This document shows, one piece after another, positions 34,900 through 44,867 of a stretch of DNA of 64,000 nucleotides. The notes beneath the pieces are model-generated. The model was not told where the DNA came from. It saw only the letters and a program-made list of their open reading frames with translations, and searched no databases. The stretch's first letter is position 1; each line of letters starts with the position of its first letter. Where the stretch lies: positions 2,790,001 through 2,854,000 of the forward strand of contig NZ_FMHU01000001.1 in NCBI RefSeq assembly GCF_900091415.1, written 5' to 3'. This DNA comes from Micromonospora inyonensis (lineage in GTDB: Bacteria > Actinomycetota > Actinomycetes > Mycobacteriales > Micromonosporaceae). The translations under genes and the position numbers were made by a program.

Positions 34900-35682
34900 T
34901 CAGAGCGTGACAACGGCGTCCTCGGCGAGAGTGAAGAGCCCGGAGTCGAGAGTGATGCTGGTCAGCTTCGTGCCCTTGGGCACGTCGAAGAAGACGAACG
35001 CCCGGATCGAATTGCCGGGGTTGATCTCTTCGAGGAAGCCCGCGCCACTCTTGTTGCCGTAGATGCCGGCCTCGCCGTCGGCGCTGTACTCGCGTCCGCC
35101 GCCGTCCTGGGCGGTGATCGTCCCGTCGGCGTGGAACAGCTGTGCCTTCTTCGTCATGTTCTTCACCGAGATGTCGGCCCGGCAGAACGTGCCCTGCGCC
35201 TTGGTGTTCAGGAACGAGTCGCCGACCGAGCCGATACCGCACTTCACCCCGTGGACCGTGAACTGGAAGTCACCGCCGCGCACCGGCTGGCCGACCTTGT
35301 ACGTCTTCGGGCCGTCCTCGGTCGGCTTCGGCTTGGCCGTGGCCGGGGCGGCCGAGGACGGCTTCGCGTCTGTGGCGGGCGGCGGGGCGGAGGCGGTCGT
35401 CGCCCCGGTGGTGGTGTCGGCGTCGCTGGACAGGGCGATGACCATCGAGCCGCCGCAGCAGAGCACCAGCGTCACCGCCCCGCCGATCAGGGTCGGGAGC
35501 AGCCACTTCTTCTTGGGCGGGGGCATCGGGGCCCCCGGGAACGGCTGAGCCATCGCGGGCTGTCCGGGGGGAGCAGGGTACGCCGGGGGTGCCGGCGGCT
35601 GCTGGTCCAACGCGTACCCCGGCGAGGGCGGCAGCCCACCCTGGTGCGGCGGCTGCTGGTCGGGGTAGCCCGGAACGCTCAT
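34900..35682 (-). CDS. DUF4352-type exported protein with Pro-rich cytoplasmic leader
   Basis: A 260-residue membrane protein. Residues 1-65 are rich in Pro, Gln and Tyr (PGYPDQQPPHQGGLPPSPGY), followed by a single membrane segment (WLLPTLIGGAVTLVLCCGGS). A Ser/Thr/Ala linker and then a DUF4352-like beta domain follow (GDFQFTVHGVKCGIGSV, GTFCRADISVKNMTKKAQLF, INPGNSIRAFVFFDVPKGTK). The extracellular domain is the likely functional part, but its ligand is unknown. The ATG at 35,682 has GGAG six bases upstream. Related proteins are common in Micromonospora and often bear Pro-rich leaders. Confidence 0.8.
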   Translation of the reverse strand: MSVPGYPDQQPPHQGGLPPSPGYALDQQPPAPPAYPAPPGQPAMAQPFPGAPMPPPKKKWLLPTLIGGAVTLVLCCGGSMVIALSSDADTTTGATTASAPPPATDAKPSSAAPATAKPKPTEDGPKTYKVGQPVRGGDFQFTVHGVKCGIGSVGDSFLNTKAQGTFCRADISVKNMTKKAQLFHADGTITAQDGGGREYSADGEAGIYGNKSGAGFLEEINPGNSIRAFVFFDVPKGTKLTSITLDSGLFTLAEDAVVTL

Positions 35683-36009
35683 GCTGATCTCCACAGTGGT
35701 ATGTGCGCTCATCCCACAACGAGCGCCGGAACGACCCTGCCAGAGCGCTCGCACGTCGCCATCAGCCTGATCGGTCGGACAATCCACCCTGCCACTGACC
35801 GAATGTGGCGTGCCATGGACGAAGGGGTGAGCTGGTGCATGACAGGCCACGAAGATCCACACTTCACGGGTTGTGACCTGTCCCGCGACGAGTCCTTGTC
35901 CTGCCGCCCGTGTCGGAATCTCGACAGGGCAGGCCGAATGCCAGGGCATCAGCATCCACAAGAGAGTTGCTGATGTGATACGACTTCACGAATACCGCTG
36001 CGCACGATC
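35683..36009. other. Intergenic region between the DUF4352 gene and the broken ATPase
   Basis: No gene is supported in this 327-bp stretch. It has a more mixed base composition than its neighbours, including stretches such as ACAAGAGAGTTGCTGATGTG near the ATPase start. It may contain a promoter left from the lost ATPase gene, or remains of a rearranged segment. Confidence 0.35.
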
Positions 36010-36922
36010 GTGCTCGAGAACTACCGCTGCTTCTGGGGTCGGCAGGAGATCGAGCTGGCCCCGGTGACCGTGGTGCTCGGCAAGAACAACTCCGGCAAGA
36101 GCGTCCTGACCCGCGCCCCCCTGGTGATCGCCACCGGCCTCGACACGACGAGTACGGCTCCGCTCGACCTGGACAGCCTCGATCCGCAGCCGGTGGACGG
36201 GTTCGCCGATCTGATCTTCGAGCAGAGCCCGCACGGCAGGTTCGGGATCGGTGTCGAGGTGGACGGGCGAAAGGGATTCAGCCTCGAAGCGACGATCCAG
36301 AACCTGGACGACCTGCGGACCGCCTTCGTCCGGGACCTGACCCTCCGCAACAAAGACCTTGACCTGTCGCTCGCCTGGGCCGGTGCTACTTCGGGTCTCA
36401 ACCGCTTCAACTACCGGTTCAGTGTGGCCGGACAGAAGCCCGTCGTACGCCCGATGACCTTCCAGGGCTTGGTGCCGATGCCGCTAAAGGCTGGCTCCCT
36501 ACCGCCGGGGATGTTCGAGAGTTCGCCACGATTCCGGCGCCCGAACTCACCCTCGGGCCGGTCCGCTACCTCAGTTCCTACCGGCAGCGGCCGGAGCGGC
36601 AGCACCGGCTGCCGCTCGGTACCCCCGGTGCGATCGGCGAGCAGGGGCAGGGCGTCGCCGGACTCCTTGCCGACGACCAGGCACGCCGCAGCGGCGAGCT
36701 GCTCGCCCGGGTCAACGAGCATCTCCAACTGATCGTTCCGGGCTGGCGGATCGACGAGATCGAGTCCGGCCCGCTCTGGTCGATCGTCCTGACCCGGGAG
36801 GGCAGTCCGGTGCGGGTTAACCTGGCCGACGCCGGGACGGGGCTGTCGCAGGTCCTGCCGATCATCGTGCAGTGCGCGTTGGACGAGCTGTACGGCCAGA
36901 GGATGTCGCCAGCCCTCCAGAT
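36010..36922 (+). pseudogene. Truncated and frameshifted AAA family ATPase (DUF3696-like)
   Basis: From GTG 36,010 the frame encodes an ATPase N-terminus (MLENYRCFWGRQEIELAPVT, then the Walker A G-K-N-N-S-G-K-S) as in OLD/DUF3696 AAA proteins. At about 36,511 the frame shifts, and the next part continues as EFATIPAPELTLGPVRYLSS, VNEHLQLIVPGWRIDEIE and DAGTGLSQVLPIIVQCALDE. It stops abruptly at about 36,922 where ketosynthase sequence on the opposite strand begins. The Walker B/signature part is missing. It was probably part of a defence or DNA-repair gene. Confidence 0.7.
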
Positions 36923-38003
36923 CGAGCACCTCGCCGATCGCGGTGGCCTCGATGGGATCCCCCACCGCGGTCCCGGTGCCGTGCGCCTCGAAGTAGCCGA
37001 TCGAGCGGGGATCGACCCCGCCCGCCCTGCAGGTCTGCCGGATCACCGAGCGCTGCGCCTCAGCGCTCGGCACAGTGATCCCCGGGGTACGCCCGTCCTG
37101 GTTCACTGCGGATCCGCGGACGACCGCGTAGACGCGATCGCCGTCGCGTTCGGCGGCGGCGAGGGGTTTGAGCACGACGACCCCCGCGCCCTCGGCCCGG
37201 CCGTATCCGTTCGCCCGATGGTCGAACGACTTGCAGCGGCCGTCCGGGGACAGGAACTGTCCCTTGGACATCAGGATCGTGGTCACGGGGTTGACCATCA
37301 CATTCACCCCGCCGGCCACCGCGAGGTCGCATTCGCCTCTGGCCAATGCGGTGCAGGCATGGTGGAGCGCTACCAGCGACGAGGAACAGGCGGTGTCGAC
37401 GGTCAGGCTGGGCCCGCGCCAGTCGAAGGTGTACGACAGCCGTGCCGCAAGGATGGTCATGCTCACCCCGGTCGGCGTAGCAGTGCTGACCAAGTGCCGG
37501 TTCGCGTCCGCGAGTTGCAGCGTCGCGGCATCGAACGTGAATCCACCGATGTACGCGCCCACGTTGGCACCCGCCGTCGAGCTTGGCGGCAGTCCCGCGT
37601 CCTCGAACGCCTCCCAGGTGACTTCGAGGAGTAAACGCTGCTGCGGGTCGAGCGCCGCAGCCTCACGTGGTGCCATTCCGAAGAAGCCGGCGTCGAACCG
37701 GTCGACCGGCGATCGTAGGAAGCCACCCTGCCGGACGAACATCCGGCCCGGCGTCGCGGGATCCGAATCGAAGTGAGCGTCCGCGCGCCACCGGTCCGGA
37801 GGAATCTCCCCGATGGCATCGGTGCCCGCGGCGATCACCTCCCAGAAGCTGCGTGGATCATCGATGCCGCCGGGATAACGGCAGCCAATACCGATGATTG
37901 CGATGGGCTCGTATCGCACCGGCTCGCGACCCTGCCTCGTCGCCGGACCGGACCCAACCAGGCTGCCGGCAGCGGGGGTTGTGAAGGCAACAGGTTCTCT
38001 CAA
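36915..38003 (-). pseudogene. Truncated type I polyketide synthase ketosynthase
   Basis: The N-terminal part of a modular polyketide synthase. It starts at a TTG (38,003) or the GTG at 37,919 (VRYEPIAIIGIGCRYPGG). The ketosynthase motifs are present: GMAPREAAALDPQQRLLLEV, the nucleophile region TVDTACSSSLVALHHA with the active-site Cys, NQDGRTPGITVPSAEAQR and the first catalytic His region EAHGTGTAVGDPIE. The sequence ends at about 36,920, before the second catalytic His (K-x-x-x-G-H), where AAA ATPase sequence on the other strand begins. The residual open frame into that sequence is not meaningful. Confidence 0.75.
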
Positions 38004-38074
38004 AGTGACACCTCGACCTCGGTCGGATTGGGCATGGTCGGATCGAATACGCACAGCGGCGAGGCAGTTACTGT

Positions 38075-38310
38075 TCAGCGGATTCCGGGGGTCCAGGCGT
38101 GTCCGTTGTGGAGTCGAGTGAGGGCTTCGAGAGCGTTGATTCCCTGTTTGCGGGCGGTGGACAGGTAGCTGCGGATGGCGCAGAACGTCTGGGCTCCGGT
38201 CCAGGTACGTAGCCCGCCGCTGGTTCTTCGTCGGACTTTGACCATGCGGATGTCCCGTTCGGCGAGGGAGTTGTCGAACGGCACGCGTAGATCGTGGGCA
38301 GGTCGAACCC
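38075..38310 (-). pseudogene. IS66-family transposase C-terminal remnant
   Basis: The minus-strand frame ending at 38,075 encodes the IS66 C-terminus: D-L-R-V-P-F-D-N-S-L-A-E-R-D-I-R-M-V-K, then SGGLRTWTGAQTFCAIRSYL and STARKQGINALEALTRL. No N-terminal part or DDE acid residues beyond this are present. It lies between the ketosynthase start and the IS982 element and marks earlier transposition. Confidence 0.75.
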
Positions 38311-38377
38311 CTGCCGCGCCTCCATCGACGTCACCGGTGTCCGCCCTTCCTACCACCCGACGGGTGTGCGGTGGTGA

Positions 38378-39392
38378 CTAGATGATTGATGCCTTGAAGA
38401 TTCAGTGGTCGTAGGCGATGAGGGACCGCTTCACGGGCGCTTCGATGGTCCAGTTGTGCCAGATGGCGGCGGTCAGGGCCAGGAGGCGTTGCGCGACCCG
38501 GACGAATACCTCGGCCAGGCTCCGCCCGCCGTGGGCTTCCAGGTCGAGTTGGCCCTTCAGGGTGTCGAACACCGCTTCGACCCACTGCCGGACGCGGGCG
38601 AGCTTGCCGAAGCGGGTGGGCTCGCCCTTGCGGTCGGGTCGGACGAAGTGGGCGCCGAGTTGCTCGGTGATGAACCCCTCGAAGTCCCTGCCGGCGAAGC
38701 CCTTGTCGCCGAGCAGGACCTGCCCGGCTGTGACGAGGTGGTGGTCGGCTTCCAGCAGGGCGGTCATGACCTCGCGTTCGCCGAGTTTGGGGTGGGCCAG
38801 TCCCCAGATGACGGGCGTCCCTTCGGGGGTGCAGACCAGGTAGAGCCGGAATCCCCAGAAGAAGCGGGAGTGGGAGGCGCAGTAGCCGTAGCCGGCGTCG
38901 CCGGCCAGGTCGGAGCGCTTGACGGTCTCCCTCGACGTGCCGCAGGGCAGCGGGGTGGAGTCGATCAGCCGTAGGTGGTCGTGCCAGGACGGCGTTCGGG
39001 TGGCCAGCTGACGCATCACCCGCGCGAGCAGCGGCCCGGCCTTGCGCATGCGCTTGTTGTAGCCGTCTTGACCGGGCAGGTAGGGGAACATGCCGCGCAG
39101 GTGCTTACGCGCATACCGCAGCCAGTGCCGCTCGGACGGAAACCGCAACAGCACCTGCATCACGGCCAGGCAGACCAGCGCGGCCGGGGTGAGTAGCGGG
39201 CGTCGCCCCCGGCCGGAGGGTCGTTCGAGGAGATCGTCGATCTCCACGTAGAGTGCGGTCACGAGGGTGTCCAGATCAGCGTCCACGAACAGCTCCAGTA
39301 GCTCGACGTCGGGTAAGCAACGCCGATCTTGGACACCCTCACCACGTCTACCCGGCAGTGACACACCCGCCGATCTTCAAGGCATCAATCAT

Positions 39393-39396
<4 letters not shown>
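38378..39396 (-). mobile_element. IS982-family insertion sequence, complete
   Basis: A 24-bp perfect terminal inverted repeat lies at 38,378-38,401 and 39,373-39,396; each end begins CTAG followed by ATGATTGATGCC. Between them is a single transposase gene. The outermost CTAG is palindromic, so it could be part of the repeat or a duplicated target. The right end abuts the stop codon of the subtilase gene. The element looks intact and possibly still mobile. Confidence 0.85.
38402..39364 (-). CDS. IS982-family DDE transposase
   Basis: A 320-residue transposase. Landmarks are LLTPAALVCLAVMQVLLRFP, Y-N-K-R-M-R-K-A-G in the N-terminal region, the first catalytic Asp in LRLIDSTPLPCG, the second in AGQVLLGDKGFAG, and a C-terminal Glu near RQWVEAVFDTLKGQLDLE. 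The YNKRMRK signature identifies the IS982 family. It fills the element flanked by the 24-bp inverted repeats, and no frameshift is visible, so it should be functional. Confidence 0.9.
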   Translation of the reverse strand: MSLPGRRGEGVQDRRCLPDVELLELFVDADLDTLVTALYVEIDDLLERPSGRGRRPLLTPAALVCLAVMQVLLRFPSERHWLRYARKHLRGMFPYLPGQDGYNKRMRKAGPLLARVMRQLATRTPSWHDHLRLIDSTPLPCGTSRETVKRSDLAGDAGYGYCASHSRFFWGFRLYLVCTPEGTPVIWGLAHPKLGEREVMTALLEADHHLVTAGQVLLGDKGFAGRDFEGFITEQLGAHFVRPDRKGEPTRFGKLARVRQWVEAVFDTLKGQLDLEAHGGRSLAEVFVRVAQRLLALTAAIWHNWTIEAPVKRSLIAYDH

Positions 39397-40967
<1,571 letters not shown>

Positions 40968-41226
40968 CCCTCGGGGTGTTCCTTCCGCTCGACAGCGTGC
41001 CGATGACACGCAGATCGATCAGGACTGATCGAGTGACCGGGATCGTATGGCATCGACAGTGATGCAGAGCAAGTTGTTGATCTATTTGTGACCAGGTGGC
41101 GGCGGTTTGCTGTCGCAATTCGGGGTAGATCAGACCAGCCGTGACGCATGGTCAACATGTCGATACCGAGTGGCTGTGTCGTGGCGGTCGCCGCCCCGGC
41201 CGTCCGTCGTGCTCTACGCTCGCGGC

Positions 41227-42666
41227 GTGGAGCCCCGTGCCTTCCTCGTCGCCGGTCGTCCCGTCCACGGCGAGGGCGAACTGACCGTGCACCACCCGTA
41301 CGACGGGCACCCGGTGGGGCGTACCACGTACGCCACGCCGGAGCAGGTCGAAGCCGCCGTCGCGGCAGCCGCCGGGGTGGCCGCGGAGGCCGCGGCCCTG
41401 CCCGCGCACGTGCGCGCGGCGGCCCTCGACCATGTCTCCCGCCGGCTCGCCGAACGGGCCGAGGAGATCGCCCGGCTGATCACCGCCGAGAACGGCAAGC
41501 CGGTCAAGTGGGCCCGCGCCGAGGTCACCCGGGCAATCTCCACCTTCCGCTGGGCGGCCGAGGAGGCGCGGCGCCTCAGCGGGGAGATGCAACGCCTCGA
41601 CACCGACCCGACCGCCACCGGACGGATCGCGCTGGTCCGGCGGGTGCCCCGGGGTCCCGTGCTGGGAATCACGCCGTTCAACTTCCCGCTCAACCTGGTC
41701 GCCCACAAGGTCGCCCCGGCGGTCGCCGTCGGCGCGCCGATCGTCGTCAAACCGGCTCCCGCCACGCCGCTGTCCGCGCTGCTGCTCGGCGAGATCCTCG
41801 CCGAGACCGACCTGCCCGAGGGGATGTTCTCGGTGCTGCCGCTCCCCAACGAGCGCGCCGCCGCCCTGGTCGCCGACCCCCGGCTGCCGGTGGTGTCGTT
41901 CACCGGCTCCGGGCCGGTCGGTACGGCGATCCGCCGCGCCGCCCCCGAGAAGCACGTCACGCTGGAACTCGGCGGCAACGCCGCGGCGGTGATCTGCGAG
42001 GACTGGAACACCGACGAGGACCTCACCCTCGCCGCGCACCGGATCGCCACCTTCGCCAACTACCAGGCCGGACAGTCCTGCATCGCCGTGCAGCGGGTCT
42101 ACGTGCACGAATGGCTCTACGACGCGTTCCTGCCCCGACTGGTCGCCGCCGTCCAGGAACTACGGACGGGGGATCCCACCGACGACCACACCGACGTCGG
42201 CCCGCTGATCTCGGCCGACGCGGCGGCCCGGGTCGAGGCGTGGGTGGACGAGGCGGCCGTAGCCGGGGCCACCATCGAGGTCGGCGGCCGGCGGGACGGC
42301 ACCACCTACCCGCCCACCGTGCTGACCGGGGTGCCGGCGGACGCCCGGGTGAACACCGAGGAGGTGTTCGGGCCGGTGCTGGTGGTCACCCGGGTCGAAC
42401 ACGACCGGGCCGCGTTCGCCGCCGTCAACGACTCCGTGTACGGGCTCCAGGCCGGCGTCTTCACCCATCGCCTCGACGTCGCCTTCGCCGCCCACCGGAC
42501 GCTGGAGGTCGGTGGGGTGATCGTCGGCGACGTGCCCGCGTACCGGGCCGACCAGATGCCGTACGGCGGGGTGAAGGGCAGCGGGGTGGGACGCGAGGGC
42601 GTCCGCAGCGCCATGGACGACTACACCGAGCCGAGGGTGCTGGTGCTCACCGGAGTGCAGCTGTAA
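41227..42666 (+). CDS. Aldehyde dehydrogenase family protein
   Basis: A 479-residue NAD(P)-dependent dehydrogenase. The landmarks are LGITPFNFPLNLVAHKVAPA, VVSFTGSGPVGTAIRRAAPE, the active-site Glu in LELGGNAAAVICED, the catalytic Cys region QAGQSCIAVQRVYV, and EEVFGPVLVVTRVEHDRAAF. The group is close to glyceraldehyde-3-phosphate or phosphonoacetaldehyde-type dehydrogenases, but the substrate cannot be settled. The start is GTG 41,227. The divergent subtilase is 259 bp upstream. The repeat copy 3 follows after 40 bp and probably ends its transcript. Confidence 0.9.
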   Translation: MEPRAFLVAGRPVHGEGELTVHHPYDGHPVGRTTYATPEQVEAAVAAAAGVAAEAAALPAHVRAAALDHVSRRLAERAEEIARLITAENGKPVKWARAEVTRAISTFRWAAEEARRLSGEMQRLDTDPTATGRIALVRRVPRGPVLGITPFNFPLNLVAHKVAPAVAVGAPIVVKPAPATPLSALLLGEILAETDLPEGMFSVLPLPNERAAALVADPRLPVVSFTGSGPVGTAIRRAAPEKHVTLELGGNAAAVICEDWNTDEDLTLAAHRIATFANYQAGQSCIAVQRVYVHEWLYDAFLPRLVAAVQELRTGDPTDDHTDVGPLISADAAARVEAWVDEAAVAGATIEVGGRRDGTTYPPTVLTGVPADARVNTEEVFGPVLVVTRVEHDRAAFAAVNDSVYGLQAGVFTHRLDVAFAAHRTLEVGGVIVGDVPAYRADQMPYGGVKGSGVGREGVRSAMDDYTEPRVLVLTGVQL

Positions 42667-42705
42667 GGCGGGGTGACAGCAGGGGGTTGGGTGGTAGCAG
42701 GGTTG

Positions 42706-42765
42706 GGTGGTAGCAGGGGCCCCTTGTTACCGCTTTTTGTGTAGGAAGGGTCCCCTGCTACCACC
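42706..42765 (-). repeat. Intergenic palindromic repeat, copy 3
   Basis: The 14-bp perfect arms GGTGGTAGCAGGGG (42,706-42,719) and CCCCTGCTACCACC (42,752-42,765) enclose the core CAAAAAGCGGTAACA read on the minus strand. Preceding it (42,675-42,705) are two degenerate copies of GGGTGGTAGCAGGG. It lies between convergent stop codons and probably works as a bidirectional terminator. Confidence 0.75.
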
Positions 42766-42774
42766 TCAGGGCGC

Positions 42775-44007
42775 TCACCAGGTGCCGTCGTCGCGCACCC
42801 GGGCGGGGGCACGGCCGAGGAGGAGGGTGGTCAGGGCGGCGTCGATGTCCGCGCCGAGGAACCACTCGCCGGCCTGGTCGAGCGCGAAAACCCGACCGAG
42901 TTCGTCCACGGCGAAGATGCTCTCCGTCGGGCGTTCCGCCCCGATCGGGAAGAGCCGCATGCCCAGCACCGCCCCGAAGTCCGCCAGCGTGGCGGCGCTG
43001 TGCGCGCCGCGCAGGGGACTCATGGTGAAACGACTGATCCACACCTGCTCGCCGGGACCCCTGCGCTTGGAGAACAGCGAGAGGAAGTCGGCCAGTGCCG
43101 CCTCGGCGGCAGGGAATGCCTGGTGGCGGTGGGCTGCCGTGCCGATCTCGACGGTCTCCTCGATCGCGATGGGGACGACTTCCGCGATCAGGTCGTCCCT
43201 TCCCCAACCTGCGGCGACGAGTGCGTGCGTGACCTCAGGTGAGAAGCGGTAGGGGTCGGGAGCGGGCTGGGGATCGGGACGCCACTCCTGGATCCAGACG
43301 GTGTCGTACCAGGGGAGCAGCCGCATCCGGGACAGAGCGGTCGCGCACGAGTCACAAACCTCGTCCGCCGGTCCGCCCTCCGGGTCGCCGGGTTCGCGAA
43401 TCCGGAAGACCTCCAGACGGGCGCTGTTCAACAGCGCCAGGTACTCCTGGAAGTCCAGAGGTCGCTCCCCCTGGAGGGCACGCTGGTGGTCCACGTCGTG
43501 CAGGGCGTCGGAGATGACGACCAGCTCGGCGTGCCGGTCGCCACCGCGCACCAGCTCTCCGGTGCGGAGATTGTCCAGGTAGCCCTGAACCAGCGGATGG
43601 TGGTTCAGGGTGAGGTCGCCCTTCGCTCCCTGAGCGGTATAGGTCCGGCCGCCAACGGTGAGGTGCGCCATGGTCCCGGGGGTGGGTAACCGGTGCAGTT
43701 CGCGCAGCAGTTGGGCGGTGGGGTCGACGGTGCGGGGCACCGGCTGGGCGGGTCGACGCTGCCGGTAGGTCTGCGCGACGACGTCCGCCGGAACTCGCGG
43801 CCAGTGCGAGACCTCTCCGGTCTCCCGATCGATCACGGTGGTCGGTAGGTCACCCGGCATTGCCCGCAGGTCACGAGGCACCGAATACCAGATCACGTAT
43901 CCGAGGTCGAACTCCTCGACCAACGGGGTGCATTCGTGCCCGAGGCGTTGCGACTCCCGACGCGCCCAGACGGTGGCGAGTTGTTCGGCCTGTTGACGGT
44001 CGATCAC
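42775..44007 (-). CDS. Imm35/YwqJ-deaminase-like/SUKH-3 composite protein
   Basis: A 410-residue protein with three parts. Residues 1-85 resemble the YrhB/Imm35 immunity domain (TTVIDRETGEVSHWPRVPAD). Residues about 100-245 resemble a YwqJ-type deaminase: H159-A-E161 and, 57 residues on, Cys218-D-S-C221, which would ligate zinc. Residues 250-410 match SUKH-3 (YRFSPEVTHALVAAGWGRDD, IEETVEIGTAAHRHQAFPAA), a common polymorphic-toxin immunity fold. It diverges from the YbaB-WXG-toxin operon across 77 bp. Either it is a multi-domain immunity protein or a toxin fused to its immunity domain; I favour the first. Family names are from motif memory. Confidence 0.65.
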   Translation of the reverse strand: MIDRQQAEQLATVWARRESQRLGHECTPLVEEFDLGYVIWYSVPRDLRAMPGDLPTTVIDRETGEVSHWPRVPADVVAQTYRQRRPAQPVPRTVDPTAQLLRELHRLPTPGTMAHLTVGGRTYTAQGAKGDLTLNHHPLVQGYLDNLRTGELVRGGDRHAELVVISDALHDVDHQRALQGERPLDFQEYLALLNSARLEVFRIREPGDPEGGPADEVCDSCATALSRMRLLPWYDTVWIQEWRPDPQPAPDPYRFSPEVTHALVAAGWGRDDLIAEVVPIAIEETVEIGTAAHRHQAFPAAEAALADFLSLFSKRRGPGEQVWISRFTMSPLRGAHSAATLADFGAVLGMRLFPIGAERPTESIFAVDELGRVFALDQAGEWFLGADIDAALTTLLLGRAPARVRDDGTW

Positions 44008-44084
44008 GGGGTGAAGTTACCCGACCCCACGGATCGGTGACGGACCGGTATGGTCTGGCCTACCCAAGGTGACGGGAGGCGGCA

Positions 44085-44510
44085 TTGGCGGGAAGCACGG
44101 ACCGGGACGCCAACCGTGCGTTGCGAGCGCGGTTCGACGAGGTGCACGGCCAGTACCAGCAGTTGCGGTCCGGATTGGACGAACTGCAGGGCCGGTTGGC
44201 GGATCTGCGCATCACGGAGCGCTCCGACGACGGTCAGGTGACCGCCACCGTCGGTGCCCGAGGGCAGCTGATCTCCGTGGAACTGCATCCGTCGGTCTAC
44301 CAGGCCCGCGACGCCCAGGCGCTGAGCCGCAAGATCACCTCTACGGTCCAGAAGGCCACCGCCGCCGCGACGGCCGCTATGCAGGAACTGGTCGCTGGCT
44401 ATCTGCCTGCCAACTCCGGATCGCTGGACTTCCTCCACTCGGGCGACTTCGGCTCTCTGCTCCGTCGAGCCGACGCGCTCATGGGCCACGACGGCGGCCG
44501 GCGTGACTGA
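44085..44510 (+). CDS. YbaB/EbfC-family DNA-binding-like protein
   Basis: A 141-residue protein. An N-terminal coiled coil ([20 protein letters not shown]) precedes a YbaB-like core ([40 protein letters not shown]). In actinobacterial toxin loci such YbaB-like genes often precede WXG100-type and toxin genes, where they may aid type VII secretion rather than bind DNA. The TTG start at 44,085 has GGGAGG five bases upstream. The stop overlaps the next gene by 8 bp. Confidence 0.8.
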   Translation: MAGSTDRDANRALRARFDEVHGQYQQLRSGLDELQGRLADLRITERSDDGQVTATVGARGQLISVELHPSVYQARDAQALSRKITSTVQKATAAATAAMQELVAGYLPANSGSLDFLHSGDFGSLLRRADALMGHDGGRRD

Positions 44511-44850
44511 CGGGCAGCTCTGGCTCGACCCGGCACGTGCCCGGCGCGGCGGCATGGACCTCTCGCTCGCCGGCCGGGCGGTCAGGGCGAAACGCGACGG
44601 CCTCGGCGCGGAGATCGCGGCGGCGAGCGCCCAGCGTCCCTGGGGGCGGGACGACATCGGCGGCGCGTTCGAGAAGACCTACCGGGGGTTGGAGGCGACT
44701 CTGCTGCGCGCCTGGGAGGGAGTCGGCCGGCACGTCGAGGGGCTCGGTGCCGACGTGGTCCGCTCGGTCGACGCCAACGTCGAGACCGATGCCGGCAACG
44801 CCGGCCGCCTCAACCGGGTACGTAGCCAGCCTCGGCCCGATGTTCCCTGA
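44503..44850 (+). CDS. Small WXG100-like helical protein
   Basis: A 115-residue, mostly helical protein ([60 protein letters not shown]). A W-G in its middle ([13 protein letters not shown]) fits a relaxed WXG turn. It probably pairs with the large toxin or the YbaB-like protein as an ESX-type partner. GTG 44,503 overlaps the preceding stop; the large toxin gene starts 17 bp downstream. The three genes are one operon. Confidence 0.7.
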   Translation: MTDGQLWLDPARARRGGMDLSLAGRAVRAKRDGLGAEIAAASAQRPWGRDDIGGAFEKTYRGLEATLLRAWEGVGRHVEGLGADVVRSVDANVETDAGNAGRLNRVRSQPRPDVP

Positions 44851-44867
44851 TCGGTCAGGAGCGCCGT

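Noticed and set aside
36411..38054. A single minus-strand open frame that would give a 547-residue ketosynthase-plus-unknown fusion
   Set aside because: After about 36,920 the frame runs antisense through plus-strand AAA ATPase sequence. The fusion is an artefact of the breakpoint.
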